Assembly: GCA_016710645.1 (NCBI GenBank) | Contig: JADJVI010000056.1 | Coordinates: 1 to 64,000, forward strand | Direction of reading: 5' to 3' | From: Actinomycetales bacterium | GTDB lineage: Bacteria; Actinomycetota; Actinomycetes; Actinomycetales; Dermatophilaceae | Length of the DNA stretch: 64,000 nucleotides | In this document: positions 36,062-45,001 of the stretch, one piece after another | Layout of the letters: each line of letters starts with the position of its first letter | Position numbering within the stretch: position 1 is the first letter of the stretch | Notes under the pieces: generated by a model | Told to the model about the DNA's origin: nothing | What the model saw: the letters and a program-made list of their open reading frames with translations, nothing else | The model's database searches: none | Translations under genes and position numbers: made by a program

Positions 36062-36817
36062 ATGAACCTGAACTCGGCCAACCCAGCCACCTCGGTCAAG
36101 CCGCAGAAGCTCGAGCGCCCCGACGGCACTCCCCCGCGGGTGCTCGTCGTCGACGACGAGCACAACCTCACCGAGCTGCTGAGCATGGCGCTGCGCTACG
36201 AGGGCTGGGAGGTGCGCGCCGCCGGCAGTGGCATGGCGGCCGTGCGCGCGGCCCGCGAGTTCGAGCCCGACGCGGTCGCGCTCGACATGATGCTGCCCGA
36301 CATGGACGGCCTCGAAGTGCTGCGCCGGATGCGCGAGCACAACGACCGCATCCCGGTCCTGTTCCTCACTGCCCGCGACGCCGTCGAGGACCGCATCGCC
36401 GGCCTCACCGCGGGCGGCGACGACTACGTCACCAAGCCGTTCAGCCTCGAAGAGGTCGTCGCCCGGCTGCGCGCCCTGATGCGCCGCACCGTGCTCGTCG
36501 CGCAGGAGGAGGACGACTCGATGCTCGTGGTCGGTGACCTCACCCTCGACGAGGACTCGCACGAGGTCACCCGCGGCGGCGAGGCGATCCAGCTCACGGC
36601 GACCGAGTTCGAGCTGCTGCGCTACCTCATGCGCAACCCCAAGCGGGTGCTCTCCAAGGCCCAGATCCTCGATCGAGTCTGGAACTACGACTTCGGCGGC
36701 CAGGCCAATGTCGTCGAGCTCTACATCTCCTACCTGCGCAAGAAGATCGACGCCGGCCGCGACCCGATGATCCACACCATGCGCGGGGTCGGTTACGTCC
36801 TCAAGCCGGCTTCCTGA
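36062..36817 (+). CDS. OmpR-family response regulator
   Basis: 251 residues from the ATG at 36062. The receiver domain has VLVVDDEHNLTELL, the phospho-Asp in VALDMMLPDMDG and DDYVTKPFSLEEVVAR. The OmpR-type DNA-binding domain has LTATEFELLRYLMRNPKRVL and VVELYISYLRKKID. It resembles actinobacterial MprA/TcrX/PrrA regulators. The sensor gene begins one base after its stop. Confidence 0.95.
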   Translation: MNLNSANPATSVKPQKLERPDGTPPRVLVVDDEHNLTELLSMALRYEGWEVRAAGSGMAAVRAAREFEPDAVALDMMLPDMDGLEVLRRMREHNDRIPVLFLTARDAVEDRIAGLTAGGDDYVTKPFSLEEVVARLRALMRRTVLVAQEEDDSMLVVGDLTLDEDSHEVTRGGEAIQLTATEFELLRYLMRNPKRVLSKAQILDRVWNYDFGGQANVVELYISYLRKKIDAGRDPMIHTMRGVGYVLKPAS

Positions 36818-36818
36818 C

Positions 36819-38426
36819 GTGTCGGTTTCACCAGCATCCGGTATGCCGTCCGGCACCGCGGGGACCCCCGATGCGCCGTCCGCCACCGCGGTGGCAACGG
36901 GTGCCCCGGGTATGCCGTCCGGCGCCTCGGGCGACTCCGGCTGGTCCCCTGCCGAGGGCGGATCGTGGCGCCGCCCGGCCTCGTGGTCGCTGCGCGCCAA
37001 GCTCGTGGCGTCGATGCTGGCTCTGTTCACCGTCATCACCCTCATCTCCAGCGCCGCATCGGTCGTGTCGCTCAACCGCTTCCTCACCGGGCAGCTCGAC
37101 GACCAGTTGCGCACCTCCATGCGGGCGCTGCCCCCCGGCCTCGGCGGCACCAACCAGACGCCGGACCACCGGGACGACGGCCGCGGGCCGGGTGACGAAG
37201 GGTTCATCGTCGCCGTCGTCAATGGCGTGCAATGGACCCGCCCCCGCGACACCATCACGACCGACCAGGTCGCCGTCCTGGAGTCGGCCGGCCTGGGCAA
37301 GGAGCCTCAGGATCTCGAGCTCGGCGGCGACCTCGGGCTGTATCGGGTGCTGGCCAGCTCGCCCAGCCCCAGCACGGTCGTCTACGTCGGCTTGCCGAAG
37401 TCACGCCAGGACAACGCCATCGGCAACGCCCTGCGCACCGCGGTGCTGGCAACGCTCGCCGGCTTGGTCGCCATGGCGGCCGGCGGACTGTGGCTGGTCA
37501 AGCGCAATCTGCGCCCGCTCACCCGCGTCGCCGCGACGGCGACCAGCGTCTCCAAATTGCACCTGTCCTCCGGCCAGGTGGCGCTCGCCGAACGCGTCGC
37601 ACCCGAGGACACCGACCCGCATACCGAGGTCGGCAAGGTGGGCCTAGCCCTCAACGAGCTGCTCGACCATGTCGACGACGCCCTCAACGCCCGACACGAG
37701 AGCGAGCAGCGGGTGCGCCAGTTCGTCGCCGACGCGTCGCACGAGCTGCGCACTCCGTTGGCGTCTATCCGGGGGTACGCCGAGCTGACCAAGCGCGAGC
37801 GAGAGCCGGTGCCGGCGTCGGTCGTGCATGCCCTGGGCCGCGTCGAGTCCGAGGCGACCCGAATGTCGAGCCTGGTCGAGGACCTGCTCTTGCTCGCTCG
37901 TCTGGATGCCGGTCGACCGCTGGACACGGCCTCGGTCGACCTCACCGAAATCGCGATCAACGCGGTCAGCGACGCGCACGCCGCCTCCCCGGAGCACAAG
38001 TGGCGATTGGAGTTGCCCGATGAGCCGGTGATCGTCCAGGGCGACGGGCAACGGCTGCACCAGATCCTCGCCAACTTGCTGGCCAACGCCCGGGTCCACA
38101 CGGTGCCCGGCACGACGGTGCTCACATCGATCACCCGCGAGCCGGGCAGGGTGCGGCTCAGCGTCCACGACGACGGTCCCGGCGTGCCGGCCGAGCTGCA
38201 GAAGAGCGTCTTCCAACGCTTCGCCCGAGGCGACTCGTCACGCAACCGCGCGGCGGGCAGCACTGGGCTGGGGTTGTCGATCGTGGCCGCCGTTGCGGGG
38301 GCTCATGGGGGCACTGTCGAGCTGACCAGCAAGCCGTCCGACACGACCTTCTCGGTCGTTCTGCCGGACCTCGCCGGGCCCGCTGCGGTGCCGGCACCCA
38401 CAACGGCTCACCGCGCCACCCCCTGA
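36819..38426 (+). CDS. Sensor histidine kinase of the adjacent two-component system
   Basis: 535 residues from a GTG at 36819. The first 45 residues are disordered; two decamer copies (36840, 36909) code for GMPSG segments there. Two membrane helices (about 63-85 and 205-225) enclose a 120-residue sensor loop. HAMP, then QFVADASHELRTPLASIRGY (phospho-His), and ATPase boxes LLANARVHTVPGT, VHDDGPGVP and STGLGLSIVAAVAGAHGG. All catalytic boxes are intact. The stimulus is unknown. Confidence 0.94.
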   Translation: MSVSPASGMPSGTAGTPDAPSATAVATGAPGMPSGASGDSGWSPAEGGSWRRPASWSLRAKLVASMLALFTVITLISSAASVVSLNRFLTGQLDDQLRTSMRALPPGLGGTNQTPDHRDDGRGPGDEGFIVAVVNGVQWTRPRDTITTDQVAVLESAGLGKEPQDLELGGDLGLYRVLASSPSPSTVVYVGLPKSRQDNAIGNALRTAVLATLAGLVAMAAGGLWLVKRNLRPLTRVAATATSVSKLHLSSGQVALAERVAPEDTDPHTEVGKVGLALNELLDHVDDALNARHESEQRVRQFVADASHELRTPLASIRGYAELTKREREPVPASVVHALGRVESEATRMSSLVEDLLLLARLDAGRPLDTASVDLTEIAINAVSDAHAASPEHKWRLELPDEPVIVQGDGQRLHQILANLLANARVHTVPGTTVLTSITREPGRVRLSVHDDGPGVPAELQKSVFQRFARGDSSRNRAAGSTGLGLSIVAAVAGAHGGTVELTSKPSDTTFSVVLPDLAGPAAVPAPTTAHRATP

Positions 38427-38471
38427 CTCGCTGAACCCTGACCCCCTGTTCGTCCGGCTGCCCCGCGGCAG

Positions 38472-38535
38472 GGGATCGCGATCACCTCACCTGGGTCGCG
38501 CTATAGCGGTACCCAAGTCAACAGATCGCGATCCC
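38472..38535. promoter_or_regulatory. Nested 64-bp palindrome between the sensor kinase and GT39 genes
   Basis: GGGATCGCGATC (38472-38483) is mirrored by GATCGCGATCCC (38524-38535). Sharing the same centre (38503.5) is TGGGT-2-CGCTATAGCG-2-ACCCA (38492-38515). Each outer arm is itself palindromic (GATCGCGATC). The repeated dyads look more like protein-binding sites than a terminator. They lie about 80 bases before the GT39 start. Confidence 0.6.
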
Positions 38536-38616
38536 GAAAGCCAACTCGCGCAGCTCACTGAGCACTGCTGGATCCCTCAAAGCTGGCTCACAGTCAGCGC
38601 CGCGAACCTCGAAGGC

Positions 38617-40725
38617 ATGAACGAGATGGCCCTACGCGCACGCGGCACGAGCGACATGACTGACCTGCCGACGATCACCCAGAGTCCCGCCGCGCGGAAG
38701 GCGAGGGGCACGGCATACCGGCTCTGGCGTGGGTCGGAAAGCGACCCGAGCTGGGCGCGCCCCGCCTTGCTCGGCCTGCTCGCCCTCACGGCGGTGTTCT
38801 ACCTCTGGAACCTCACCGCGAGCGGCTACGCCAACTCGTTCTATTCGGCTGCGGCACAGGCCGGTTCGGAGTCCTGGAAGGCCTTCTTCTATGGCAGCTC
38901 CGACGCCGCCAACTCGATCACGGTCGACAAGCCCCCGGCCTCGCTGTGGTTCATGGCCCTGTCGGTGCGCGTCTTCGGGCTCAACAGCTTCGCGATCCTC
39001 TTCCCCGAGGTGCTCATGGGGGTCGCCACGGTCGGCGTTCTCTACGCCACCGTCAAGCGCCAATTCGGCGCTGTCGCAGGCCTGCTCGCGGGCGGCATCC
39101 TTGCCCTGACCCCCATCGCCGTGCTGATGTTCCGCTTCAACAACCCCGACGCGCTGCTCGTGCTGGCCATGACGCTCGCGGCCTGGGCCACGATGCGATC
39201 CATCGAGAAGGCCTCGCCCAAGTGGTTCGCCTTCGTCGGCGTCTTCATCGGGTTGGCCTTCCTCACCAAGACCCTGCAGGCCTTCCTCGTCGTGCCCGGC
39301 TTCGCCCTCGCCTACCTGGTGGCCGCCAATGTCCCTCTGCTGCAACGGATCTGGCACACCATTCTCGGTGGGCTCGCCATCGTCGCGTCGGCGGGATGGT
39401 GGGTCGCCATCATCGAGCTCGTCCCGGCGAGCGCCCGCCCCTACATCGGCGGCTCGCAGACCAACTCCTTCCTTGAGCTGACCTTCGGCTATAACGGCCT
39501 GGGCCGGATCAACGGCAACGAGACCGGCTCGGTCGGCGGCGGCGCTCCAGGGGGCAACACCGGCGGCAACTGGGGCGCAACTGGCCTGCTGCGCATGTTC
39601 AACGCCGACAACGGCGGTCAGATCTCGTGGCTCATGCCGACCGCCATCATCCTGCTACTGGCCGGCCTGGTGTGGCGGGCCCGGCGCCCGCGCACGGATG
39701 CCCGCCGCGCGGCATACCTCGCCTGGGGTTCGTGGTTCGTCGTGACGACGCTGACCTTCTCGCTCATGGCCGGCATCTACCACGCCTACTACACGATCGC
39801 CCTCGCGCCCGCCATCGCCGCCCTCGTCGCGATGGGCGCGGTCGAGGCGTGGGAGCGCCGCGACCATCTCGTGGCCCGGGTCGTCCTGGCGGTCGCGATG
39901 CTGGCCGCCACCGGCTGGAGCTTCGTGCTCCTGTCCCGCACTGTCTCGTGGAACGGCTGGCTGCGCGTCCTCGTGCTCGCGCTCGGCCTCACCGCCACCG
40001 TCGGCCTCGTCGTGCTGGACAAGGTCCACACCAAGGCCATCCCCGCGATCGTCGGACTCGCGCTCACCGCCGGCCTGCTCGGCCCCGCGGCATACAGCGT
40101 CCAGACTGTCTCGACCGGGCACATGGGCTCGATCGTCACCGCGGGTCCCGCGGTCGCCGGACAAGGCGGCCCGGGCGGTATGCCGGGTGGTCCCGGCGGT
40201 GCCGCCGGTGGACAACTGCCCGGTATGCCGGGTGGCACGGGCACGACGCGCGGCGGCGCTGCGGGTGCTCCGGGTGCTCCGGGTGCTCCGGGAGCTGGCG
40301 GTGCCGGTGGCATGGGTGGCTTGCTCAACGCCGACCTGCCGACGACGGCCGTCGTCCAGGCGCTGACCAAGGACAGCTCGTCCTACACCTGGGTGGCTGC
40401 CGCGGTCGGGTCCCAGCGGGCCGCCGGTTTGCAGCTGGGGACGGGGTTGCCGGTCATGGCCATCGGTGGGTTCAACGGTTCTGACCCCTCACCCACCCTG
40501 GCGCAGTTCCAGGCCTATGTCGCCGAAGGCAAGATTCACTACTTCGCCTCTGGTGGTGGCTTCGGTGGCCAGCAGGGCGGCAGCCAGAGCTCCTCGGCCA
40601 TTGCCAGCTGGGTGCAGCAGAACTTCACTGCCGTGACCATCGGCGGATCGACCTTCTATGACCTCACCGTGCCACTTGGGAGCACCGGGACGACCAGCGC
40701 GACGGCGACCACGGGCACGGTCTGA
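38617..40725 (+). CDS. Glycosyltransferase family 39 membrane protein
   Basis: 702 residues from an ATG at 38617; ATGs at 38626 and 38656 are alternatives. About 11 membrane helices. It has the GT-C layout of ArnT/YkcB-like enzymes: SITVDKPPASLWFMALSVRV in the first large loop (acidic residue), FNNPDALLVLAMTLA and LTKTLQAFLVVPGF. It should move sugars from polyprenyl-phosphate donors outside the membrane. After the last helix comes a Gly/Pro/Ala low-complexity linker (about 515-570, with GGMPGGPGG-type units and decamer-like DNA), then an extracellular C-terminal domain. Two bases separate it from the GtrA-like gene, a standard pair. Confidence 0.9.
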   Translation: MNEMALRARGTSDMTDLPTITQSPAARKARGTAYRLWRGSESDPSWARPALLGLLALTAVFYLWNLTASGYANSFYSAAAQAGSESWKAFFYGSSDAANSITVDKPPASLWFMALSVRVFGLNSFAILFPEVLMGVATVGVLYATVKRQFGAVAGLLAGGILALTPIAVLMFRFNNPDALLVLAMTLAAWATMRSIEKASPKWFAFVGVFIGLAFLTKTLQAFLVVPGFALAYLVAANVPLLQRIWHTILGGLAIVASAGWWVAIIELVPASARPYIGGSQTNSFLELTFGYNGLGRINGNETGSVGGGAPGGNTGGNWGATGLLRMFNADNGGQISWLMPTAIILLLAGLVWRARRPRTDARRAAYLAWGSWFVVTTLTFSLMAGIYHAYYTIALAPAIAALVAMGAVEAWERRDHLVARVVLAVAMLAATGWSFVLLSRTVSWNGWLRVLVLALGLTATVGLVVLDKVHTKAIPAIVGLALTAGLLGPAAYSVQTVSTGHMGSIVTAGPAVAGQGGPGGMPGGPGGAAGGQLPGMPGGTGTTRGGAAGAPGAPGAPGAGGAGGMGGLLNADLPTTAVVQALTKDSSSYTWVAAAVGSQRAAGLQLGTGLPVMAIGGFNGSDPSPTLAQFQAYVAEGKIHYFASGGGFGGQQGGSQSSSAIASWVQQNFTAVTIGGSTFYDLTVPLGSTGTTSATATTGTV

Positions 40726-40726
40726 C

Positions 40727-41344
40727 ATGGACGCCACGACCACTGTTTTGCCTACCGTCGACTCGCCCGCCGTGACCGCCCGACGCACGCTGGGCGGCCA
40801 GGTGGCCCGGTTCGCCGTCGTGGGTGTCCTGTGCACCGGGGTCCACCTGGGTCTTTTCACCGTGTTTCACTCCTGGTGGGACTCGCAACTGGCCAATGTC
40901 GCCGCGTTGGTGCTGGCGACCGTGGTCAACACCACGCTCAACAAGAGCTGGACCTTCCGCGGGGCAGGTGCCGGCAACTGGGTCCGCCAACAACTCCAAG
41001 CCCTCGGAGTCTTCCTGCTGACCTGGGCGGCGACGAGTGGGGGGTTGGCCCTGTTGGAAACCGCATGGCCCACTGCTCCCCTGGTGGTCAAGGTCCTCGC
41101 GCTCGCCGCGTCGACCGCAGTCTCGACGGTCGTGCGGTTCGTGGCGATGCGGCGCTGGATCTTCGCGGGCGGGCATGACCCGGGACCTCTGCCGGGCCGA
41201 CCAATCCGGACGGGCGCCCGAACAAACAACGACGGTGGTGACCTCCCTGAGGAGATCACCACCGTCGATGCGCGGGCGGAGGCGGCGGGATTTGAACCCG
41301 CGAGGGAGGTTAATCCCAACCCACTTAGCAGGCGGGCGCACTAG
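40727..41344 (+). CDS. GtrA-like membrane protein overlapping tRNA-Ser
   Basis: 205 residues. Four membrane helices with VARFAVVGVLCTGVHLGLF and TVVNTTLNKSWTFRG are typical of GtrA proteins, which help flip polyprenyl-linked sugars; the partner is GT39 before it. The conserved core ends near MRRWIFAGG (about residue 148). The remaining 57 residues run antisense through the tRNA-Ser terminator and most of the tRNA gene, so they are probably non-conserved read-through. Confidence 0.85.
   Translation: MDATTTVLPTVDSPAVTARRTLGGQVARFAVVGVLCTGVHLGLFTVFHSWWDSQLANVAALVLATVVNTTLNKSWTFRGAGAGNWVRQQLQALGVFLLTWAATSGGLALLETAWPTAPLVVKVLALAASTAVSTVVRFVAMRRWIFAGGHDPGPLPGRPIRTGARTNNDGGDLPEEITTVDARAEAAGFEPAREVNPNPLSRRAH
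41231..41266 (-). terminator. tRNA-Ser(GCT) terminator
   Basis: GACGGTGGTGACCTCC (41231-41246) pairs with GGAGATCACCACCGTC (41251-41266) with one mismatch and a four-base loop. On the minus strand a T-rich GTTGTTTGTT follows. It lies inside the 3' end of the GtrA-like frame. Confidence 0.85.
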
Positions 41345-41363
41345 GCCACTATGCGACGCCTCC
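41277..41363 (-). tRNA. tRNA-Ser(GCT)
   Basis: An 87-base cloverleaf with a long variable arm. Acceptor GGAGGCG/CGCCTCC, anticodon loop CTGCTAA, discriminator G and T-loop GGTTCAAATCC. CCA is not encoded. Confidence 0.97.
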
Positions 41364-41586
41364 CCACCCAGCCGGACCACCGCGGGCGCGAGCGCACACG
41401 GCATACCGAAGGGGCCGTCACAGGCTACCGGGGGAGCCGCGGCCGGACCAAAACCTGGTCACCGACCAGAACGGACGAATTTGCCGGACGGGCAACCGCA
41501 GTGGCTCGCACGGCGTCTATCCGGATGAGGTGCAGAATGTTCACGACACCATCTGCCCGATTCGACGCCAAGGGAGAGCCCTCGCC

Positions 41587-43128
41587 ATGACCAGCGATCC
41601 TCGGCGACCCCTCCCCGACGGGGTGCGGGCCCGGCGCCGGGTCGCGGCCGCCCGAATGGCGCGCCGGTCGGCCACGCTCACCATCCTCAGCACGCTCTTC
41701 CCAGGGTCCGGGCTCACCCAGACGCGCTTCTACAAGCTCGGCTGGCTCGTCGTGACGCTGGCAGCAGGCACCGTCGCGGCCCTGGCCGCGGTTGTCTTCG
41801 CGAAGGGGCCGACTGCTGCCGCGCTGGCCGTGGCCGTGCGACCCGGCGCGCTGCTCATCGCGGCTGGCCTCATCGCGGTCGCCGGGGTGCTGTGGGTGTT
41901 GACCATCTGGCTCACCCACCGCGGCACCATGGACGACCGGCTCGACCGGGTCCAGCGGGTCGGCCTGCGGGCTCTTTCGGCATTGCTGTGTGTCGTCATC
42001 GCCGTGCCGATGGCCACGGCCGTGCGCTACTCGCTGATCCAGCGCGATGTCATCGGCACGCTGTTCGGGCAATCCGGCGACGTCGGCACCGATGGCGAGG
42101 CGGCCCGTCCGAGCGGCGGCGCGGATCCCTGGGCGGACGTGCCTCGGGTCAACGTGCTGCTCATCGGGTCCGACGCCGGTGACGACCGCATCGGCGTGCG
42201 CACCGACTCGATGATGATCGCCTCGATCGAACCCAAGACCGGTCAGACGATCCTCTTTTCCTTCCCCCGCAACATGCAGAACGTGCCCTTCCCCATGAGC
42301 AACCCGCTCTACAAGATCTATCCCAAGGGCTACACCTGCGGGAGCGAGTGCTTGCTCAACGCGGTCTGGCACGAAGCCGAGGTCAACCACCCCGAGCTCT
42401 TCAAGGGCATCAAGCAGCCGGGTCTCTACACGATCAAGGGCGTGCTCCAGGAAATCTCGGGGCTGCGCATCGACTACACGACGACAGTTGACCTCAAGGG
42501 CTTCGAGGCCCTGGTCAACGCGATGGGCGGGGTCGTCATCAATGTCAAGGAGAAGTTGCCGATCGGCGGGCACGTCAACGCCGCCGGCAACATCTACGGC
42601 GTCGACTCGTGGATCCAGCCGGGGGTGCAGCTACTCGACGGCTTCCACGCGCTCTGGTATGCCCGCTCGCGCATCACCAGCGACGACTTCGGTCGGATGC
42701 GCCGGCAGCGGTGTCTGGTGGGCAAGCTCATCGGCCAGGTCAACGTCGGGACGATGCTGAGCAAGTACCCCGCGCTGGCCCAAGTCGCCAAGGACAACGT
42801 CCAGATGGACATCCCCCCGACGGACCTGCCCGCCTGGGCCGAGCTCGTCAACCGCGTCAAGGGCGCGACGATCAGCTCGCTGGCCTTCACTCCCGACAAC
42901 ATCAACCCCGGCAACCCCAACTTCGTGGCGATCCGGCGCATGGTCCGGGAGGCTATCGACCCGAGCCTCGTCGTGCCGCCGTCGACCACGTCGGTGCCGT
43001 CGACCACGAGCAAGACCCCGACCAAGAAGCCCACGGCGACCAAGACTCCCACCAGCACCAAGTCGCCGAGCAGCACGACGAGCACGCCGCCACCGAGCGC
43101 CCCGGTGGACCTGGAAGAGGCCTGCTGA
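41587..43128 (+). CDS. LytR-CpsA-Psr (LCP) family protein
   Basis: 513 residues from the ATG at 41587 with GGGAGAG upstream. Three membrane helices (about 50-145) precede the LCP domain: VNVLLIGSDAGDDRIGVRTD, SMMIASIEPKTGQTILFSFP (Arg/Asp pocket), YTTTVDLKGFEALVNAMGGV and ALWYARSRITSDDFGRMRRQ. LCP enzymes attach polyprenyl-linked glycopolymers to peptidoglycan. The C-terminal 50 residues are a Thr/Ser/Pro/Lys stalk, here at the end rather than before a domain. The GT39/GtrA genes upstream would supply similar glycans. Confidence 0.93.
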   Translation: MTSDPRRPLPDGVRARRRVAAARMARRSATLTILSTLFPGSGLTQTRFYKLGWLVVTLAAGTVAALAAVVFAKGPTAAALAVAVRPGALLIAAGLIAVAGVLWVLTIWLTHRGTMDDRLDRVQRVGLRALSALLCVVIAVPMATAVRYSLIQRDVIGTLFGQSGDVGTDGEAARPSGGADPWADVPRVNVLLIGSDAGDDRIGVRTDSMMIASIEPKTGQTILFSFPRNMQNVPFPMSNPLYKIYPKGYTCGSECLLNAVWHEAEVNHPELFKGIKQPGLYTIKGVLQEISGLRIDYTTTVDLKGFEALVNAMGGVVINVKEKLPIGGHVNAAGNIYGVDSWIQPGVQLLDGFHALWYARSRITSDDFGRMRRQRCLVGKLIGQVNVGTMLSKYPALAQVAKDNVQMDIPPTDLPAWAELVNRVKGATISSLAFTPDNINPGNPNFVAIRRMVREAIDPSLVVPPSTTSVPSTTSKTPTKKPTATKTPTSTKSPSSTTSTPPPSAPVDLEEAC

Positions 43129-43217
43129 CGCAGGCAGGGCCGTCGGGGGCGTGCCCGAGTGCTTCGAGTATGCCCCCGGGTAAGCCCCTGAATGCTTCGG
43201 GCATCCCCCTGTATGCC

Positions 43218-43251
43218 GTGAGCCCCCCGTGCCGCAGCACGAGGGGCTCAC
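43218..43251. terminator. Bidirectional terminator between LCP and cold-shock genes
   Basis: GTGAGCCCC pairs with GGGGCTCAC, with an inner CGTGC/GCACG stem around CGCA. It lies between the two convergent stops at 43128 and 43289. Confidence 0.75.
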
Positions 43252-43288
43252 GAGCGCTGACAGAGTCAGCGCATGTCGTTGTCGACGA

Positions 43289-43492
43289 TCAGAGCGGACG
43301 AACCTGGTCAGCCTGCGGGCCCTTGGGGCCCTGGGTGACCTCGAACTCGACGCGCTGTGCCTCATCGAGGGTCCGGTAGCCCTGGGTCTGGATGGCGGAG
43401 TAGTGGACGAAGACGTCCGGCCCGCCACCATCCTGGGCGATGAAGCCGAAGCCCTTCTCAGCGTTGAACCACTTGACGGTTCCCTGTGCCAT
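43289..43492 (-). CDS. Cold-shock domain protein
   Basis: 67 residues from the ATG at 43492, the exact family length. Both RNA-binding motifs are present: KGFGFIAQ (RNP1) and DVFVHYSAI (RNP2), after MAQGTVKWFNAEKG. It acts as an RNA chaperone. The 220 bases upstream have no gene and probably hold a long regulatory leader, as usual for these genes; I see no specific structure there. Confidence 0.96.
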   Translation of the reverse strand: MAQGTVKWFNAEKGFGFIAQDGGGPDVFVHYSAIQTQGYRTLDEAQRVEFEVTQGPKGPQADQVRPL

Positions 43493-43714
43493 GGGGATAA
43501 CTCTCTCTATCTGGACACTGGAGCCCGCACCTCGCGAACCCCGGTGCTGCCGCCTACCCCACAACCGGGTCGTACCCGAGTCTTTGGGAACTCCGGCCAC
43601 GTCCTGGAATGGCGTGGCTACGAGGTCCGTCCTGCGAGGAACTGCAACTGCAACCGAGGCCGACGCTAGCACGTCGTGTGAAAAGCGCCACCCCTTCTTC
43701 GGGTCATTTTCGGA

Positions 43715-44725
43715 CTACTCGCGAGTAGCCTGCCCGGTCCGGACCGAGCGCGCCCGATCGACTGCGGATGCGTCCACATCGTGACTGTGCGGTCCCAACC
43801 CGCGGACAGCCACCTGCTGCGGCCGGTCGCCACGGATCGAGGCCACCATGTCGACCACGCGCCGGGTGGCCCGCACGTCATGGGCCCGGAAGACGGTGGC
43901 GCCCAGCCATGCGGCGATCGCGGTCGCGGCCAGACTCCCCTCCAGGCGCTCCTCGGTCGGCAGGTCGAGCGTCTCGCCGACGAAGTCCTTACGCGAAAGC
44001 GCCTGCAAGACAGGGAAACCCAACGCGGTCACGGCGGCGCTATGCCGCAGCACCCGCAGCGAGTGGGCGGTCGTCTTGCCGAAGTCCAGGGTGGGGTCGA
44101 CGAGAACTCGCTCGGACGGCATACCGAGGGCGGTTGCTCGTGCGGCTCCCGAGGCAAGGGTCGCCACCACATCGCGCACGACGTCCAGCGCGTCGGGTCC
44201 ATAGGTGACGTCGACCGGGTCGGTGCGCGGCGGGCGGCCACCGGTGTGCGAGACGACGTAGCCCGCTCCGGCCTCGACCGCCGCCGGCAGCAGCTCGGCG
44301 TCGTAGCCGGCCCAGGTGTCGTTGACCAGGTCGATGCGGGCGCCGGCGGCCATCGCCGCGCGCAGCACCTCGGCGCGCCAGGTGTCCAGGCTCAGCAACA
44401 GCTCGGGGTATGCCGTTCGCGCCCGCACGAGGAAGGGCACCACCCGCTCGATCTCTTCCTGCGCGCCGACGGGGTCACCCTCGGACCCAGCCCGCACGCC
44501 GCCGACGTCGACGATGTCGGCACCGAGGGCGACGGCATTGTCGAGGGCGCGCAGAGCGCTGTCGAGATCGGCGTGCCGGTTGCCGGCGAAGAAGGAGTCG
44601 GGGGTGCGGTTGATGATGGCCATGACGGCCGGGCGAGAGGCGTCGAAGGTCTGACCGCGCAAGACGAGGGCAGCAGGCTCAGACAGGACGATTTGCGGGA
44701 TATCGTGCTCTTGAGCGTCGATCAT
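43715..44725 (-). CDS. FolP2-type dihydropteroate synthase homologue
   Basis: 336 residues. The barrel of dihydropteroate synthase is recognisable: PAVMAIINRTPDSFFAGNRH, GADIVDVGGVRAGSEGDPVG, LLLSLDTWRAEVLRAAMAAG, NDTWAGYDAEL and FPVLQALSRKDFVGETL. True FolP has ESTRPG after DVGG, and N-V-T-PDSF; here these are VRAGSEG and N-R-T-PDSF, as in mycobacterial FolP2, a homologue reported to lack synthase activity. It is therefore more likely FolP2 than the folate-pathway enzyme. No other folate gene is nearby. Confidence 0.88.
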   Translation of the reverse strand: MIDAQEHDIPQIVLSEPAALVLRGQTFDASRPAVMAIINRTPDSFFAGNRHADLDSALRALDNAVALGADIVDVGGVRAGSEGDPVGAQEEIERVVPFLVRARTAYPELLLSLDTWRAEVLRAAMAAGARIDLVNDTWAGYDAELLPAAVEAGAGYVVSHTGGRPPRTDPVDVTYGPDALDVVRDVVATLASGAARATALGMPSERVLVDPTLDFGKTTAHSLRVLRHSAAVTALGFPVLQALSRKDFVGETLDLPTEERLEGSLAATAIAAWLGATVFRAHDVRATRRVVDMVASIRGDRPQQVAVRGLGPHSHDVDASAVDRARSVRTGQATRE

Positions 44726-44755
44726 GGCCTCATCCTCGGGTCAACGGCACAGGAT

Positions 44756-44784
44756 TTGAAGTTTGTACGTAGATCGAACATAAT
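44756..44784 (+). promoter_or_regulatory. Strong sigma-70-like promoter for the small gene
   Basis: TTGAAG at 44756-44761 and CATAAT at 44779-44784 are separated by exactly 17 bases. Just downstream is CCTCAG-C-CTGAGG (44796-44808), a perfect dyad in the leader. The AT-rich -10 region stands out in this GC-rich window. Confidence 0.6.
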
Positions 44785-44843
44785 AGGAGGCGAGTCCTCA
44801 GCCTGAGGGCGCGCCAATCCACACGAAACTGAGTTGCCTCATC

Positions 44844-44945
44844 ATGCCTAGCTGGATCGTCCTGTTCCCGCTCTTCGGAAAGAGCTCGAAGCACGGCGCT
44901 TCGTACTACCACCACCGCGACCAGGTCCACTTCCGGACCTTCTGA
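44844..44945 (+). CDS. 33-residue small protein
   Basis: ATG at 44844, stop at 44943. The product begins MPSWIVLFPLFGKSSKHGAS and ends YYHHRDQVHFRTF; nearly all its codons end in G or C, which argues for real coding. It lies between a good promoter (44756) and a perfect terminator (45002-45030), so it forms its own transcription unit, divergent from the FolP2 gene. No clear ribosome site. It could be a functional small protein or the leader of a regulatory RNA. I recognise no family. Confidence 0.55.
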   Translation: MPSWIVLFPLFGKSSKHGASYYHHRDQVHFRTF

Positions 44946-45001
44946 CCGGCCCCGCGGCTCGTCGACCCGGGGGGATCTGGGTCCGAACCGCACCAGCCTT
45001 C

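Noticed and set aside
43129..43217. Partial repeats of CGAGTATGCCCCCGGG type before the LCP terminator
   Set aside because: Only loosely related to the decamer (TATGCCC) and not repeated exactly.
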